Source of the DNA: Campylorhamphus procurvoides
Taxonomy: Eukaryota; Chordata; Aves; Passeriformes; Dendrocolaptidae
Reading direction: 5' to 3'
DNA length: 64,000 nt
Assembly (NCBI GenBank): GCA_013396655.1
Contig: WBMV01004155.1
Location: 156,374 to 220,373 of the forward strand
Shown here: positions 1-11,767 of the stretch, one piece after another
Numbering within the stretch: position 1 is the stretch's first letter
Layout: the number at the start of each line of letters is the position of its first letter
The notes under the pieces: generated by a model
Database searches by the model: none
Seen by the model: the letters and a program-made list of their open reading frames with translations, nothing else
Told to the model about the DNA's origin: nothing
Program-made: the position numbers and the translations under genes

Positions 1-12
1 TTGAAGCGGTTC

Positions 13-316
13 ATGGCGCTCCGGTGGCGCCGCACCGAGCCGTGCCGTACCGAGCCGTACCGTGCCGAGCCCAGCCCAGCCTGCCCCGCAGCTCCGCCCG
101 CCCCGTCGGTGCCTCCCTCGGATCCCGCCCCGTCCCTGCGCTCCGCCCCGGGCACGCCCCACGCGTGTCCCCTGTCCCCGCTGTCCCCGCTGTCACCCTC
201 CCTCTCCCGGCCCCCGACAGACCAGCCAGCCCCGGGGGTGGCTGTCCCGAGGGGTCCCAGCCCCGGGGTCACCCGGGTCTCCCGCAGGACAGTCCGGCTG
301 TTCCTTCGGGCTCTGG
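13..316 (+). CDS. DNAJA3: Candidate DNAJA3 exon 1 (mitochondrial presequence), uncertain
   Basis: An open frame from the ATG at 13 runs to a GT donor at 317-318 (gtaggg). The exon would end with a single G, which is the phase needed to join exon 2 at 2227 and form a Gly codon. The encoded peptide is rich in Arg, Pro, Ala and Ser and poor in acidic residues until its end, compatible with a mitochondrial presequence but also with chance reading of GC-rich DNA. I see no residue-level similarity to known TID1 N-termini. The true exon 1 could lie left of the window or in the NNN gap at 2171. Confidence 0.3.
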
Positions 317-3300
317 GTAGGGAGGACGGGGGAGCAGGAGGTTTCCAGTGCCATGGGCTCAGTGTCCTCACCCTCTCCGTGGCCTTGGAGCGGCGATGAA
401 CAGAGACCTTTGTGTGCACGCAGCTGCCGGGGGAGGGAGGAGAAGGGAGCGCTGGATCCAAGCCCACTGATCCCTGTGGGCTCGGCTGTGGCATCACCCA
501 CGCCTGTACAGCCCAGGTGTCACCCATACCTGGTATAGCCCAGGTGTCACCCACACCTGGTACAGCCCGGGTGTCACCCATGCCTGCTATAGCCCAGGTG
601 TCACCCATGCCTGGTACAGCCCAGGTGTCACCCACACCTGGTACAGCCCGGGTGTCACCCATGCCTGGTACAGCCCAGGTGTCACCCATGCCTGGTATAG
701 CCCAGGTGTCACCCATACCTGGAATAGCCCAGGTGTCACCCATGCCTGCTATAGCCCAGGTGTCATCCATGCCTGGTACAGCCCAGGTGTCATCCATGCC
801 TGGTACAGCCCAGGTGTCACCTACTACATGATGGAGCACAAGTGTCACCCATGCCTGGTACAGCCCAGGTGTCACCCACTCCATGGTGAAGCCCAGCTGT
901 CACCCATGCCTGGTACAGCCCACGTGTCACCCACTCCATGGTGGAACCGGGGCATCACTCACCCCATGGTGAAGCCCAGGCCTCTTTCCCTGCTTTCCCC
1001 TGGGCTGTGACAGTGGGGTGTGTTCAGCAGGCGCCGGCAGGATCCAGCACATCCCCCTTACTGCTCAGCCCCGCTGCCACAGCCACCCACACACCACAGG
1101 GCCCAACCTCTGCCGAGCAGCGTTCCCAGGAGCCCGCTGATGGAGGTGGGAGAGAGACACGCTTGGCATGAATTATCTTCCTGCCGAGAGAAAAGCTGCT
1201 GCCTCAGTGTGGGCGCTGTGTCAGGACAGGCGGTGTGCCAGGGTGCTGTGCCAGGATGGGTGCTGTGCCAGGGTGGGTGCTCTGTCAGGGTCATGGGTCA
1301 GGCTGGACTCTGTGTCAGGTTGTGGTGGGTGCTGTGTCAGGATGGGTGCTGTGTCAGGGTGCTGTGTCTGGGTGCTGTGTTATGGTGGGCGCTGTGTTGT
1401 GGTGGGTGCTGTGTTATGGTGGGTGTTGTATCAGGATGTGTGCTGTGTTGTGGTGGGTGCTGTGTCTGGATGCTTTGTTATGGTGGGTGCTATGTCAGGC
1501 TGGAGCCTGTGTCGGGGTGGGTGCTGTGCCAGGGTGGGTGCTGTGTTATGGTGGGTGCTGTGCTGTGGTGGGTGCTGTGTTCGGGTGGGCGCTGTGTCCC
1601 TGCAGTCACTGTGTCACTGCAGTCACTGTGGTTTCAGGCCTTTCTCCCTGCCCAGCTGGGGCACCAGAGCAGCCCTGAGTGGCACAGGCCGCTGTCACAG
1701 AGCACGGGCAGGGTCTCCCAGCCCCGCCTGCCCCAGCCCCACTGCTCGGGGGTGTCGCAGGGGGTGCGGATCGCCAGGCTTGGAGGTGCCCAGTTCCCAT
1801 TCCTGCTCTGTCCCAATTCCTGTTCCTGTTCCCATTCCCACTCTGTCCTGGTTCCCGTTCTGTCCCGGTTCCCATTCCTGTTCCCATTCCCGCTCCCTGT
1901 TCTCACTCTGTCCCATCCCCATTCCCACGCTATCCCGTTCCTGTTATATACCATTCCTGCTCTATCCCATTCCCATTCCCGTTCCCACGCTGTCTGTTCC
2001 CACTCTATTCCATTCCCATTCCCGTTCCCATTCCCCATTCCCATTCCCACTGCCATTCCCTGTTCTTGTTCTCATTCCCATTCCCGCTTCCATTCCTGTT
2101 CCCATTCCCATTCCCGTTCCCTGTTCCTGTTCCCATTCCCTTCCCATTCCCGTTCCCCATTCCGATCCCCNNNCCATGTGGCCCAGCCCGGCCCTCACGG
2201 CCGCCCCTCTCCCTCCTCTCCCGCAGGGACGAAACGCGCGGCGGCCGCCGCCGCCTTCCACAGCAGCGCGGGCCGCGCCAAGGAGGACTATTACCAGGTG
2301 CTGGGGGTGCCCCGCAACGCCACGCAGAAGGACATCAAGAAGGCCTATTACCAGGTGCGTGGGGCCGGCGATGCCGCCGCCTGGCCCCGGGGCAGGGCTT
2401 AAATCCTGCCCGGAGACCCCCGCGCTCGGACCCGCCGGGGACAAGGGCAGGAGGCAGCGGGACATCAGCACGTGGTGCTGGGGCTCTCATCCAGAGCGTG
2501 GCCTGCCTGGGGTGCCATCCCGTGTCTCCCTGCAGAAGGATCGGGGCTTGCTGGGAGGAGCTGGAGCAGCTCCTGTAGAGCCTTTTATGGGGTAGATAGT
2601 GGAAAATAAAGGGGATTAGCCCCCTGAAATAGAAGTAGTGAATACCGAGCTCTGCCCGATGTGTTTTTCCTGGCACGTGAGATACACCAAAAGTAAATAA
2701 CTCCTGCTTGTCTCTGATGGTTTGATTTTGTTGCTTAGCTGGCAAAGAAATACCACCCTGACACAAACAAAGACGACCCCAAAGCCAAGGAGAAGTTCTC
2801 CCAGCTGGCAGAAGCCTACGAGGTAACAGCAGGATTTCAGTGTGATGAAAAGGAGGAAGGGGTGGAGGGGATGTGGGGGAGCATTTCATGTGAAAGCGTG
2901 GCTGGTTCTTGATGCCCTTCAGGCTGGAGCAGCCCTGTCTTAGTGGTGTCTCCAGGAAATTACTTGGCCCGAGGCTCTGATTTAGGTGCTTTGGGCTCTT
3001 TCAGTTTGTGCTCTTCCTTAGTGGGTGGCTGGCATGGATGCTGCAGCCACTGCCGTGGGATTATTGTCATCTTTAAATAAATACTCAAATAAAAAACCTG
3101 CCAGTAGGTGTTTGAGACAGAGGGATCTTCATCGTGCTTCCCCAGCCCTGTTTTTTTTTCACCCCAGCACTGCCACCAGCTTTCACCTGATATATTAATG
3201 ATTGATCACACAAGTTATTCTTGCTTATTATAATTTAGCAAGATTGACATTTTCCCGATTCTGAGCCAAGAGAGGAAGAAGCGTCAGTAACTCCCGTGGC

Positions 3301-6300
3301 CCTGAGAGCTCGGCAAGCCCCCCTGATGGCAGGGATCTCTGGGGGTCCCTGGGGACCCTTGCCCGGCCCGGCTGGCACGGCTGTGTCGCCCCCAGGTGCT
3401 GAGTGACGAGGTGAAGCGCAAACAGTACGATGCCTACGGCACGGCCAGCTTTGAGGCGGGCGCGGCCGGCGCGGGGGCGGGCACTGGGCGGCAGTACTGG
3501 AGCTCCGGCCCCTCCATCGACCCCGAGGAGCTCTTCAGGAAGATCTTCGGCGAGTTCTCGGGATCCCCCTTCGGCGACTTCCAGACTGTCTTTGACCAGC
3601 CACAGGAGGTAGGAGGTGCCTTTATTACTTTGTCCAGTTCTGGGCCCCTCGGTTCAGGAAAGATAGTGAAGTTCTGGAGAGGGTCCAGAGAAGGGCAGCG
3701 AGGCTGGTGAAGGGACTTGAGCACAAGAGCTGTGGGGAGAGGCTGAGGGAGCTGGGCTTGTTTAGTCTGGAGAAGAGAAGGCTTAGAGGTGACCTCATCA
3801 CTCTCTACAACTACCTGAAGGGAGGTTGTAGCCTGGTGGGGGTTGGTCTCTTCTCCCAGGCACAACCAGCAGTAGGACAAGGGGGCTCAGGCTTAAGGGG
3901 AAATTTAGGTTGGATATTAAAAAGAAATTCTTTACACAGAGAGTAATCAGGCACTGGAACGGGCTGCCCAGAGAGGTGGTGGATTCCCCATCCCTGGAGG
4001 TTTTTAAACTGAGATTGGACGTGGCACTCAGTGCCATGATCTAGTAAACAGAGTGGTGTCGGATCGAGGGTTGGATTCAGTGATCTCAGAGGTCTTTTCC
4101 AATGCAGTCGATTCTATAATTCTATTTAGTAATGAAATTAAAAAAACCTCAAAAGCTGGGGAGGGACACTGGTCTGTCACAGAGTGCTCTGGGAGTGAGA
4201 ACTTCAGCAAACAGATATTTCTGGGAATGTCAGTCTGTGAGTGTGCCAGGACATGGGGGTAGAGTCACATTTTTGATAAGCTACACTCCCAGATAGAGTT
4301 CTTTTTTCTGGACTTGAGCTGCTTCCTCTGGTCTCTACTGACACCAGTTGATGCTGCCCAACAATTCAGTGCCTGCAGAAGCATCTTTGCTGCAGTTGAT
4401 CTGCATATGCCTGCTTTGATCTGTAATGCTAAAACCCACAAAACACCTTGTAACTGTAAACCAGGCCTTCCAGCAATAGGTTTGGCTGCTTAATTGGCTT
4501 AATTTTGCAACTTCATTAGTTTAACTTTGCAGTGGAGCCCATAATAAAATAGAACATGTCTTGCTCTTTGTGCTGCAGCTAAATGCTTCTTTTAGTGTTG
4601 TCAGTTCATGTGCTGTCTTCAAGTACCAAACGTTTCTGGTACTTCTGGCTTTACTAAAAGTGACCTTTTCATTATGAAGAGAATTTCCTCTTTTGTGCAG
4701 TCATCTTTGCTGGTGACTGCCCTTGGCAAGGAAAAGGTTTACTGAGGAAGAGCAGCTACTACCATTGGGATGGAAACCCTTCAGCCTGACCTGTTGCTGC
4801 ATTCCCATGAAACAAAACCTTTAGAAACAAGGAAAGGTTTTCCTGAGAGCAGGGAAACACTCAATTTCTGTTTTTACTTCTTTCCTATTTTTAAATCTTG
4901 TTGCTGCTGCACAACATTTTCATAAAAATTCTCAATGCTGCTGCATGACCTGGTGCTTATCAGCATGGTGTAACCATCGTTCCTGTAATGTCTGTGATCC
5001 TTTTGCACCCTTTACTATTTATTTGACATAGATTATTGTTTTCTCAGGTTAGGCAAACCCTTCTGAATGATTGCACATCAATCTGTTTCTTCCCCACTCT
5101 ATTACCCAGATGTGTTTTCTGCAGTGTTTGGTATTTGGCCTAAACCAGTCTGTTTAAGAGCCCATCACACACAGTCATAGATCAATATCCATGTTTCCTG
5201 TGCAGTATATCATGGAACTGACATTCACCCAAGCTGCAAAAGGTGTGAACAAGGAGATTGTGGTGAACATTCAGGACTCCTGTGAGCGGTGCAATGGCAA
5301 AGGGCACGAACCTGGCACCAAAGTGCAACGCTGTCATTACTGCAATGGCACAGGCATGGTAAGTACTTGTTGGGGCAAACCAGTTCTGCTGTGCCTTTCC
5401 TTGTTGGGGCAGATCATTCCATTCCATGGGGAAAAATTCTCACCAGAGTCAACAGCTGATCTCAGGGAAGGCCGAGTTAATGTCAGCTTGATGCTAATCA
5501 GTGCTAGGAAGATTTTCTGAGTGTTAAAGAAGTGCTGTGCCCAGCTGAAAGCACAAGCCTTCAGGCTGGGTTCTCTGTTATTGTACAAACCATATTCCTG
5601 TCATGTAAGAGCTCTGAAATCCCTTGGGCATTAAATGGGATCCTTTGGCTTGGGGGTGGAGGAGGGTAATGATAGCCCCAGGATAACTATGAAGTAAGAA
5701 GTTGCAGGTAATGGTGGAGCTGCAGCCTTTGGGCTTCCATGCATCTGATTCCTCATGTGCTTTGGTCTGGAGGGCTGCTCACAGTTCACCCCAGAGCTTC
5801 ATCTCCATAAGGTTTTCCTGGACACTGGCAGTAATTCATGCAAGTGGATTGTCCTTGGATTCCTCAGAACACAGATATCTGCAGCACTGTAAGGAGCTTT
5901 GTTCCTTCTTGTGCATTAAAGCCTAGAGATGGAAGGCATTGTGTTTTCCTTCCCCTTGCCTGTAGTGGGAATGGTGATCAGTGAAAGCTGGAATGTGCTG
6001 GCAAGTGAAGCTGATCCAGCTTCTCCAAGGCAGCATCCTCTTAGGATTCCCAAGGCAGGTTTCTGCTCCAGCCCTTGCCCCAGGATATCCCCATCCTCAC
6101 AGGTTGTGTGTGTGACTGGAACTCAGCCATGCTGGGTGAAAAGCACTTGCCCAGCCCGTGTTTTGCCCTGCAGGAGACGATAAACACGGGCCCCTTTGTG
6201 ATGCGCTCCACGTGCCGGCGCTGCGGGGGCCGCGGCTCCATCATAGCCACGCCCTGCGTCGTGTGTCGGGGAACGGGGCAGACCAAGCAGAAGAGGACAG

Positions 6301-9300
6301 TGATGGTTCCTGTGCCAGCTGGTCAGTGTTGTATTCCTGTGCTGCTCTCTGTTAAATGACTGTAGTTATTTACTGCCACTTGGCCTACAGCGTGGCTGGT
6401 GCCTGCTGCGTTGAGTGTGAAAGCAATAGAAGCAGTTTTGCTGCACAGAAGTTGTCTTTAAAATAAAGCAAGTCAGCAGGTTGGCAACAGAACAGGCTAG
6501 TGATGAGATGAACCTTCTGGCCGTGGATGTAAATGTTTGCTTTGCCCTCTCAGAGCTTTGGTTCTTGTCTGGATCCTCCCAGACAGGTTGTGAAAAGTGA
6601 AACACTCCAAAGGTTTTGTTGCCATGGGTCTTCTATTTGTCCTTGATAAAGCCTGGGGAGAGGGTGGGAATCCTGAAAGCCTTGGCTTGGTTCAGAAGGG
6701 TGTGCTGATGGCCTTCCTCACCAGAGAGGATGAGATAGTGGTGGGGCTGAAGACTTCTTTGAGACCACCTCAGGGTGAGCAGCCTGGAGTCTTCCTGCAG
6801 CTTGTGGAGGCTGCTGTGTTCTTTAATCTGATGCATGTCCCTAAGGAATTCTGTAGGGATTGAAGTAATGAGCCTGCTTGGGGCATAATGATCACCTCAG
6901 TGAATAAACACCTTCTTCTTTGGGCCAGCCCCTGTGGAGTGTCTCTGTGTTGCCTGCTGGGAGATCTCCTGCCTTGTGCTGTGGGATGTGCAGGGACTGC
7001 AGGGGTGGGCAGCTCTGGGGATTGGCAAGGTTGCAGATACACATGTAACACATGGATTATAACCCACTGTAACATTCCCTCCTGTTCCAATTGCAGGAGT
7101 TGAGGATGGGCAGACAGTTCGAATGCCTGTGGGGAAGAAGGAGATATTCATTACCTTCAGGGTATGTATTTTAAGCTGTTTTAAGCTGTTTTTTCCCTGG
7201 GAAGTGGCTGCAGAATGAGCAGAGGAGGAAGAGTGAGTGATCCTTTGGAACAGCTGAGGTAACATGATGCATGTGAACTTTCTGAGACAGCAGATCTGCA
7301 TTGTAACAAGGGGGTTAATTCTGAATCTGCTCCTGAAGAATCCAGCTGCTTGTTCCAGGACCAGGCCCTTAGGGCAGTGGGAATAAAAATGCAGAGTAGG
7401 TTCTTCATTCAAGTTTTTGAGTTGGAGATGTGAAGGAGCTGCCTGCAGGCAGGGGTGGGAGTGCTGAGGAGGGGTGTGGGAATGCCTGCAACAGGCTGGC
7501 TGGTCAAATGTGCTGCAGATCCACCTTCAGGCTGCTTTGCACCTGTGCTGTAGCTGGGCCTCTTCTTGCAGAATCCCATTACACACATCTCTGTCAAGGA
7601 GAAAATTTTTTTCAACACCTTTTTTGTGGTGCAGGAAGATTTCATTCTCTTCCAGCTTGTGCCTCCCTCTTCCCTTCTGGCTTTCTCTTGTTCAGGATCC
7701 TGGACAAGGCAGTGTCTATCTCTGCAGAACCATATAGCAGGATTAGGGGAGGGACTTGCTGAGGAGGAAGCAGGGATCCTAAACTTTTGGCTAATTATGG
7801 TTGTGTCAAGGTCTGTGTTTTTCTAGAAGACCAAATATTAACTCACAGTTCTTAGCTGAGTGGTTTGGGGATGGTATAAAGGGTCTGGCTGGTATATTTT
7901 CTTCTGAGACCCTTCAGGGCAGTTTACCAGGAGAACCTTATGGTGATGTGCTCACTTCACCTGGGAACTTGGCTGCCTTTTAGGTTCAGAAGAGTTCTGT
8001 GTTCCGAAGAAATGGAGCAGATATCCATTCAGATCTCCCCATCTCAGTGGCACAGGCTGTGCTGGGAGGCACAGCCCGATGTCAAGGCTTGTACGAGACA
8101 ATCAACATCACAGTGAGTACCATTGTCTGGGGCATAAATCAGTGGGACACAGCAGAGGCTTCTCCTTTGCTGCAAAGGTGGGAAAAGTCTCCTAAGTCTG
8201 CCAGGATTGTGTTTCAGAGCCTGTTTGTGACCTGCTGGGTCACAGCTCCTTGTCACTGTGAAGTGACAGGGAAAGGAAGGGATTGCTGGACAAACCCCAT
8301 CCAAGGGCTACAGGCTCATTCCTTCAAAAGCTTTTCCATTGTTGCTGACACAGCTTCAGAATGTGTCCTGAGCTTTCCCATCCTGCTTTGAAGCTTGCTG
8401 GAGAAGTAGATAGTTTTTATAAACACATAATTGCTACATAAATGGTTAAACCAGAGTAATAAATGTGTCATCTGTGTTCACAGATACCCCCTGGTATTCA
8501 GCCAGACCAGAAAATTCGAATGAGTGGGAAAGGCATTCCCAAGGTCAACAGTTACGGCTACGGAGACCACTACATCCACATAAAGATAAAAGTCCCTCAG
8601 TAAGTAGAGCTGGAACAAGGTTCTGCAAAATCTTGAACTTCTGCAAAAATCATTCAGAATTTGTGGACATTCCTTACTCCTTCTGCTTCCTCTCAGCACT
8701 CTGATGTTTGCTGTGGTGGGGTGGAATGCAGTGGGTCCTGTCTCCTCCTCCACCAGGGGTTATTATTGAGAGATGGCTCACTGCAGGGATTCCGGGTGTA
8801 TTCCAGCTGTGTTCACCTTACATTTCCAGCACCTGGCTCTCCTGGGTGCTGCTGGGGGAGGATCAGGAGGGCTGTAGGCATGCCTGGCCCCATGGAGAGC
8901 CCTAAGCACCCCCTGTGTTGGGCCCACAGGAGGCTGACGGATCGCCAGCGAGCCTTAATGATGAGCTACGCGGAGGACGAGACGGACGTGGATGGCACAG
9001 TGAATGGGGTCACAAACACAACGTCAGGTGAGCAGGGGGAACTCCTGCCCCCTCCTCGTGGAGCTGCTGTGGCAGTGCACAGTGCTTCCTGAGGGGTCCT
9101 GGGGAGGGAGGTGGGCCAGGGTCACCCTGAGGTGCTGGGACAGCACTGCCAGCCAAGCGTGGTGTTTTGGATAGAGTTGTAGTGGGATGTCAACAGGCTG
9201 TAGCACAAAGGGAGGCAGCCTCTTCCCAGGGAGCTTCACTCCAGGACTTGGCAAATCCATGTGTGAACAGAGAGCAGGGACAAGGTACTCAGGGTCCTGC

Positions 9301-11092
9301 CAAGCTGTGGTGAGGAATGCCTCCTGTTCCCTTCTGCCCCTGTGCCAGGGCTCATAGTGGAGGCAGGAAAAGACAAGGTCCTTCAGGTCCATCTGCTGTG
9401 CTTCTGACTGCAGCAGGATGTTTCTCCTGGAATGCTGATTGGAAGTTCTGTTGTCAGGCTGTGCTCTGCATGTAGGGGAACCTGGGGTAGGAGATTCCAG
9501 GTGCCAGGTGTTGGCTCTGGCCAGTAGACAGTGTCTAGTGTGATGGAGCAGCAGAGTCAGCTGGGAGCTCTGTGAAGCTGCTCTGCCAGCTCCAGATGGA
9601 AAATTGAGATTGAGCAATTGTTTTAAGTTTCTGGGCTGAGGGACCTGGCAAGGGCAGCAGCTAGAGGCAAAACCCATGGTAAAATAGTAAGGAAGGAGCT
9701 TTGTCTTTCACTGCTGCAAGTTTTTCCATGCTTAATTGGAACAATGAACTTAGAGCCATTTGGATTCCCTTGTCAGCTCGAAACCAAACAGCATTTAAGA
9801 CTAGGCAAAGGTGGGAGCCTTTCAGAGCTGCTGAGTGATCCCAGGAACTTGGGTCTACTGTAGCCTGAGGCTCAAGTGTGGGATCCTGGAAGGCAGCATC
9901 TGTCAGATATTTCCCAACACTTTTATAGTCCTTTCCAAACACAGAAGTTAATGTCTTTCCCGTGTTACAGCCATGGGGGAAGGGGAGAAAGCTCTGAGCA
10001 CTAAACTTCCATTCCAGCTTTTAAAGGCATTTATGTGCCAACGGGAAAAACCCACGCTCCAAACGATTTTTTTTAAAAAGCAAACCTGCCAGTTTTTACC
10101 AGAACGAAGCAGTAAAGTGGATTAAAATAACTGCCAGTAGGTTGCAGTGTAGAGACAGGCTGTTGCTGAGGGTGTGTCCTCGCTCCAGGCAGCAGCAATG
10201 CAATGCCCTGGGTGGACAGAGGCGTGTTCTGCCTCGGGATTTCATTCCATTGCATCAGTCTGAGCCTGCCTCTCAGCCCTGGGAGGATGGGGAATGCTGG
10301 GCTTTGTGTGCTCTGTGTGCAAAAAAATGCTTTAGGAGGATTTGGGGGTCTTGTTATTGAGGGATTTACTGTAGAAAAAGCAGGTTAGCAAAGAGGTCTC
10401 CTTTGTTCTTGCTGTAGCCACTTCTGGAGGGACAAACAACTTCTCAGGACCTGCATATACAGGGCAGTTATAAGATTCCTTATCTGGACACTTGGTCTGA
10501 AATACTTGTAGCCTTTTTCATTCCAATCCGATTTCATTTTCTCCTTGATACTGTTTGTCTGAGCACTGCTTGCAATGACACCAAGCAGGCTCCTGGTGTG
10601 GTTTTGCACTGCTTTGCAAGGACACAACCTTGAAACAGGCAGAGCTTGTTCCAGGGACCACCGGGACAGCTTTTTTAACCCTGTGAAGTCCTGGCCTGCT
10701 GTGGTCAGGACTCTCAATTTCATGTGCTTGTTTCCAAAGCCTATGGGGATTTCCCTCATCAGTTGGAGGACTGGGGAGAGCGGGGAGGGAGTGGCAGTGC
10801 CTGAGCCCACGGTTGGCTTTTCCACCTTTGGGATCCAGTGCCAAGTGGTTCAGTGTGTGGCTCACTGCCAGGGGCAGCCCTGCCTGTGAGGATGCAGCAC
10901 AACCAGCCTGCCCATTCCCTGTCTCAAGTAACCCCCTGGTGCTGGTGGGAGATGTGTCTGACTGCGGCCCTTTGCTGTTTGTGTCCAGGTGGCAGGGCCA
11001 AGGCTAGCGCTGCCGCAGGCGGGGATAGGCCTGAGGCTGAGGAGAACAAGGAGGGATTCCTTTCCAAACTTAAGAAAATGTTTACCTCCTGA
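13..11092 (+). CDS. DNAJA3: DNAJA3 (TID1), mitochondrial DnaJ/Hsp40 co-chaperone, long isoform (spliced)
   Basis: Mitochondrial type I J-protein that stimulates the ATPase of mtHsp70 (HSPA9). Coding exons seen: 2227-2354, 2739-2822, 3396-3608, 5206-5358, 6174-6321, 7097-7161, 7984-8112, 8484-8599, 8930-9027 and 10989-11092, all with AG/GT borders and matching phases. They give 412 residues after the first exon, in line with the long human form from the same point. Domains in order: J-domain with HPD (exon at 2739), Gly-rich segment, four CxxCxGxG zinc motifs ([32 protein letters not shown]), substrate-binding C-terminal domains, and the tail ending KMFTS. Just before the J-domain an Ala-rich stretch and FHSSAGRA resemble the presequence cleavage region. 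Exon 1 (13-316) is only a candidate, so the gene start is provisional. An alternative last exon lies at 11768. The neighbour NMRAL1 is convergent. Confidence 0.93.
505..935. repeat. 27-bp minisatellite, DNAJA3 intron 1
   Basis: About 15 copies of a unit close to cccaggtgtcacccatgcc plus tggtacag. Since 27 is a multiple of three, one frame stays open through the array, which explains a 139-codon reading frame that I do not regard as a gene. Confidence 0.9.
1195..1600. repeat. ~18-bp G/T-rich minisatellite, DNAJA3 intron 1
   Basis: Degenerate tandem units near tggtgggtgctgtgt with variants cagga, cagggt or tatgg between them. Strongly G/T-biased on the + strand. Confidence 0.88.
1795..2170. 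repeat. (TTCCCA)n-like pyrimidine-rich repeat ending at a gap
   Basis: Hexanucleotide-type array of cccatt, cccgtt and cctgtt words, nearly pure pyrimidine on the + strand with scattered A and G. It ends at the NNN at 2171-2173, 53 nt before exon 2, and probably caused the break. Confidence 0.9.
2227..2354 (+). CDS. DNAJA3: DNAJA3 exon 2: end of presequence, start of J-domain
   Basis: Acceptor ccgcag at 2221-2226 and donor gtgcgt at 2355. Encodes an Ala-rich linker, then [14 protein letters not shown] and KKAYYQ, which are helices I and II of the J-domain. The exon starts at codon position 2 and ends at a codon boundary. Confidence 0.93.
2739..2822 (+). CDS. DNAJA3: DNAJA3 exon 3: HPD loop of the J-domain
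   Basis: 84 nt, phase 0 on both sides, 28 codons. Carries [11 protein letters not shown] with the HPD tripeptide that is essential for stimulating Hsp70, and then helix III ([10 protein letters not shown]). Confidence 0.96.
3396..3608 (+). CDS. DNAJA3: DNAJA3 exon 4: end of J-domain and Gly-rich region
   Basis: 213 nt, phase 0. Begins [15 protein letters not shown], runs through a Gly/Ala-rich stretch longer in Ala-Gly than in mammals, then [12 protein letters not shown] and ends FDQPQE. A CR1 LINE fragment begins about 20 nt after its donor. Confidence 0.95.
3628..4125 (+). mobile_element. CR1 LINE, 5'-truncated 3' end
   Basis: About 500 bp typical of the avian CR1 3' end: broken reading frames retain RT C-terminal words such as [18 protein letters not shown], followed by the untranslated tail with the terminal attctat repeats at 4110-4125. 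Frame-broken and not active. It sits in DNAJA3 intron 4 in the gene's orientation, directly after the exon 4 donor. Confidence 0.92.
5206..5358 (+). CDS. DNAJA3: DNAJA3 exon 5: first two zinc-finger motifs
   Basis: 153 nt, 51 codons, phase 0. Encodes [17 protein letters not shown], then CERCNGKG and CHYCNGTG, the first two zinc-binding repeats of the DnaJ cysteine-rich domain. Donor is gtaagt at 5359. Confidence 0.96.
6174..6321 (+). CDS. DNAJA3: DNAJA3 exon 6: last two zinc-finger motifs
   Basis: Acceptor ccctgcag. Encodes CRRCGGRG and CVVCRGTG followed by [11 protein letters not shown]; the final Gly codon is split with the exon at 7097. Confidence 0.96.
7097..7161 (+). CDS. DNAJA3: DNAJA3 exon 7: substrate-binding domain
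   Basis: 65 nt. Encodes [21 protein letters not shown]; starts at codon position 2 after the split Gly codon and ends on AGG before a gtatgt donor. Confidence 0.94.
7984..8112 (+). CDS. DNAJA3: DNAJA3 exon 8: substrate-binding domain
   Basis: 129 nt, 43 codons, phase 0. Contains [12 protein letters not shown] and the conserved [10 protein letters not shown] core of the DnaJ C-terminal fold. Confidence 0.96.
8484..8599 (+). CDS. DNAJA3: DNAJA3 exon 9
   Basis: Encodes [18 protein letters not shown] and the [14 protein letters not shown] strand. Ends with CA, completed to a Gln codon by the next exon. Confidence 0.95.
8930..9027 (+). CDS. DNAJA3: DNAJA3 exon 10
   Basis: Encodes [20 protein letters not shown] and a Ser/Thr-rich end. 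It finishes with a single G, and this phase fits both alternative downstream exons (10989 and 11768), each of which completes a Gly codon. Confidence 0.94.
10989..11092 (+). CDS. DNAJA3: DNAJA3 exon 11: long-isoform C-terminus
   Basis: Acceptor gtgtccag. Encodes a basic/acidic linker and the conserved tail [18 protein letters not shown] ending with TGA at 11090-11092 (here [15 protein letters not shown]). A good donor (gag/gtagga) at 11101/11102 lies only 9 nt after the stop, so the exon is probably spliced to 11768, with too short a distance to trigger nonsense-mediated decay. Confidence 0.93.
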
Positions 11093-11767
11093 CACACCGA
11101 GGTAGGAGGCCTGTTGTGTTTCACTGTTGTCTTTCCCCCACACTGAGCACTTCTTGAGAGGTGGAAGCACAAAAAAAGTGGCTTCTCACTTAGCCTCAGG
11201 CCTTCCAGCTGCAGGAGTGCAAAACCCTAGCTGTCCCTTGGGACCTGGAGCAACAAGCCAGGGACTAAACTGCATTGTGGCTGCAGCCAGAAGCAGTACA
11301 GATGCTGGGTGCATCCTTAGGGAAGTGGCTGGGCCTCCCCTGCAGCTCTGCTCCTGTATCCACCCAGTAGCTGTGCCTGGCTCCAAGCATAGAGGCTGTT
11401 CCAGTTGGCTGGTCCCACTGGGACTGGGTTCTGCCATGCAAAGCCCAACCTTGCCAGAGGCACAGGGGTGCCAGCACACTGGGGCTGGGCTCAGCCTTTG
11501 TCACAGAGCACAGCAAAGCCCTGCCCACACCAGCCCAGTGTGTCACTCGTGCCTTCAGTGAGTGCTGGCCTGCTCTGGGGGAGCACTGAGACTTAGAACC
11601 ATCTCCAGCAGACAAAGTGTCTTGGATTGTGGGGCCTCAGCTTTGCATCTTTGTCTGCGTGGCGTGGCTGACAGTGAGGTGGCAGGTCAGGAGGGGAGGT
11701 GCTCCCAAAGTGGGCTGTGTGCCAGTCCAGCCAGGAAATCTGAACTTTCCTCTCCCTTCAACCCCAG

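Noticed and set aside
412..831. 139-codon frame with a nine-residue repeat
   Set aside because: It is only the 27-bp minisatellite read in an uninterrupted frame, within an intron; no conserved domain or splice support.
1020..2402. Long + strand frame over 460 codons
   Set aside because: Most of it is minisatellite; its last part is real only because it enters DNAJA3 exon 2 without a splice.
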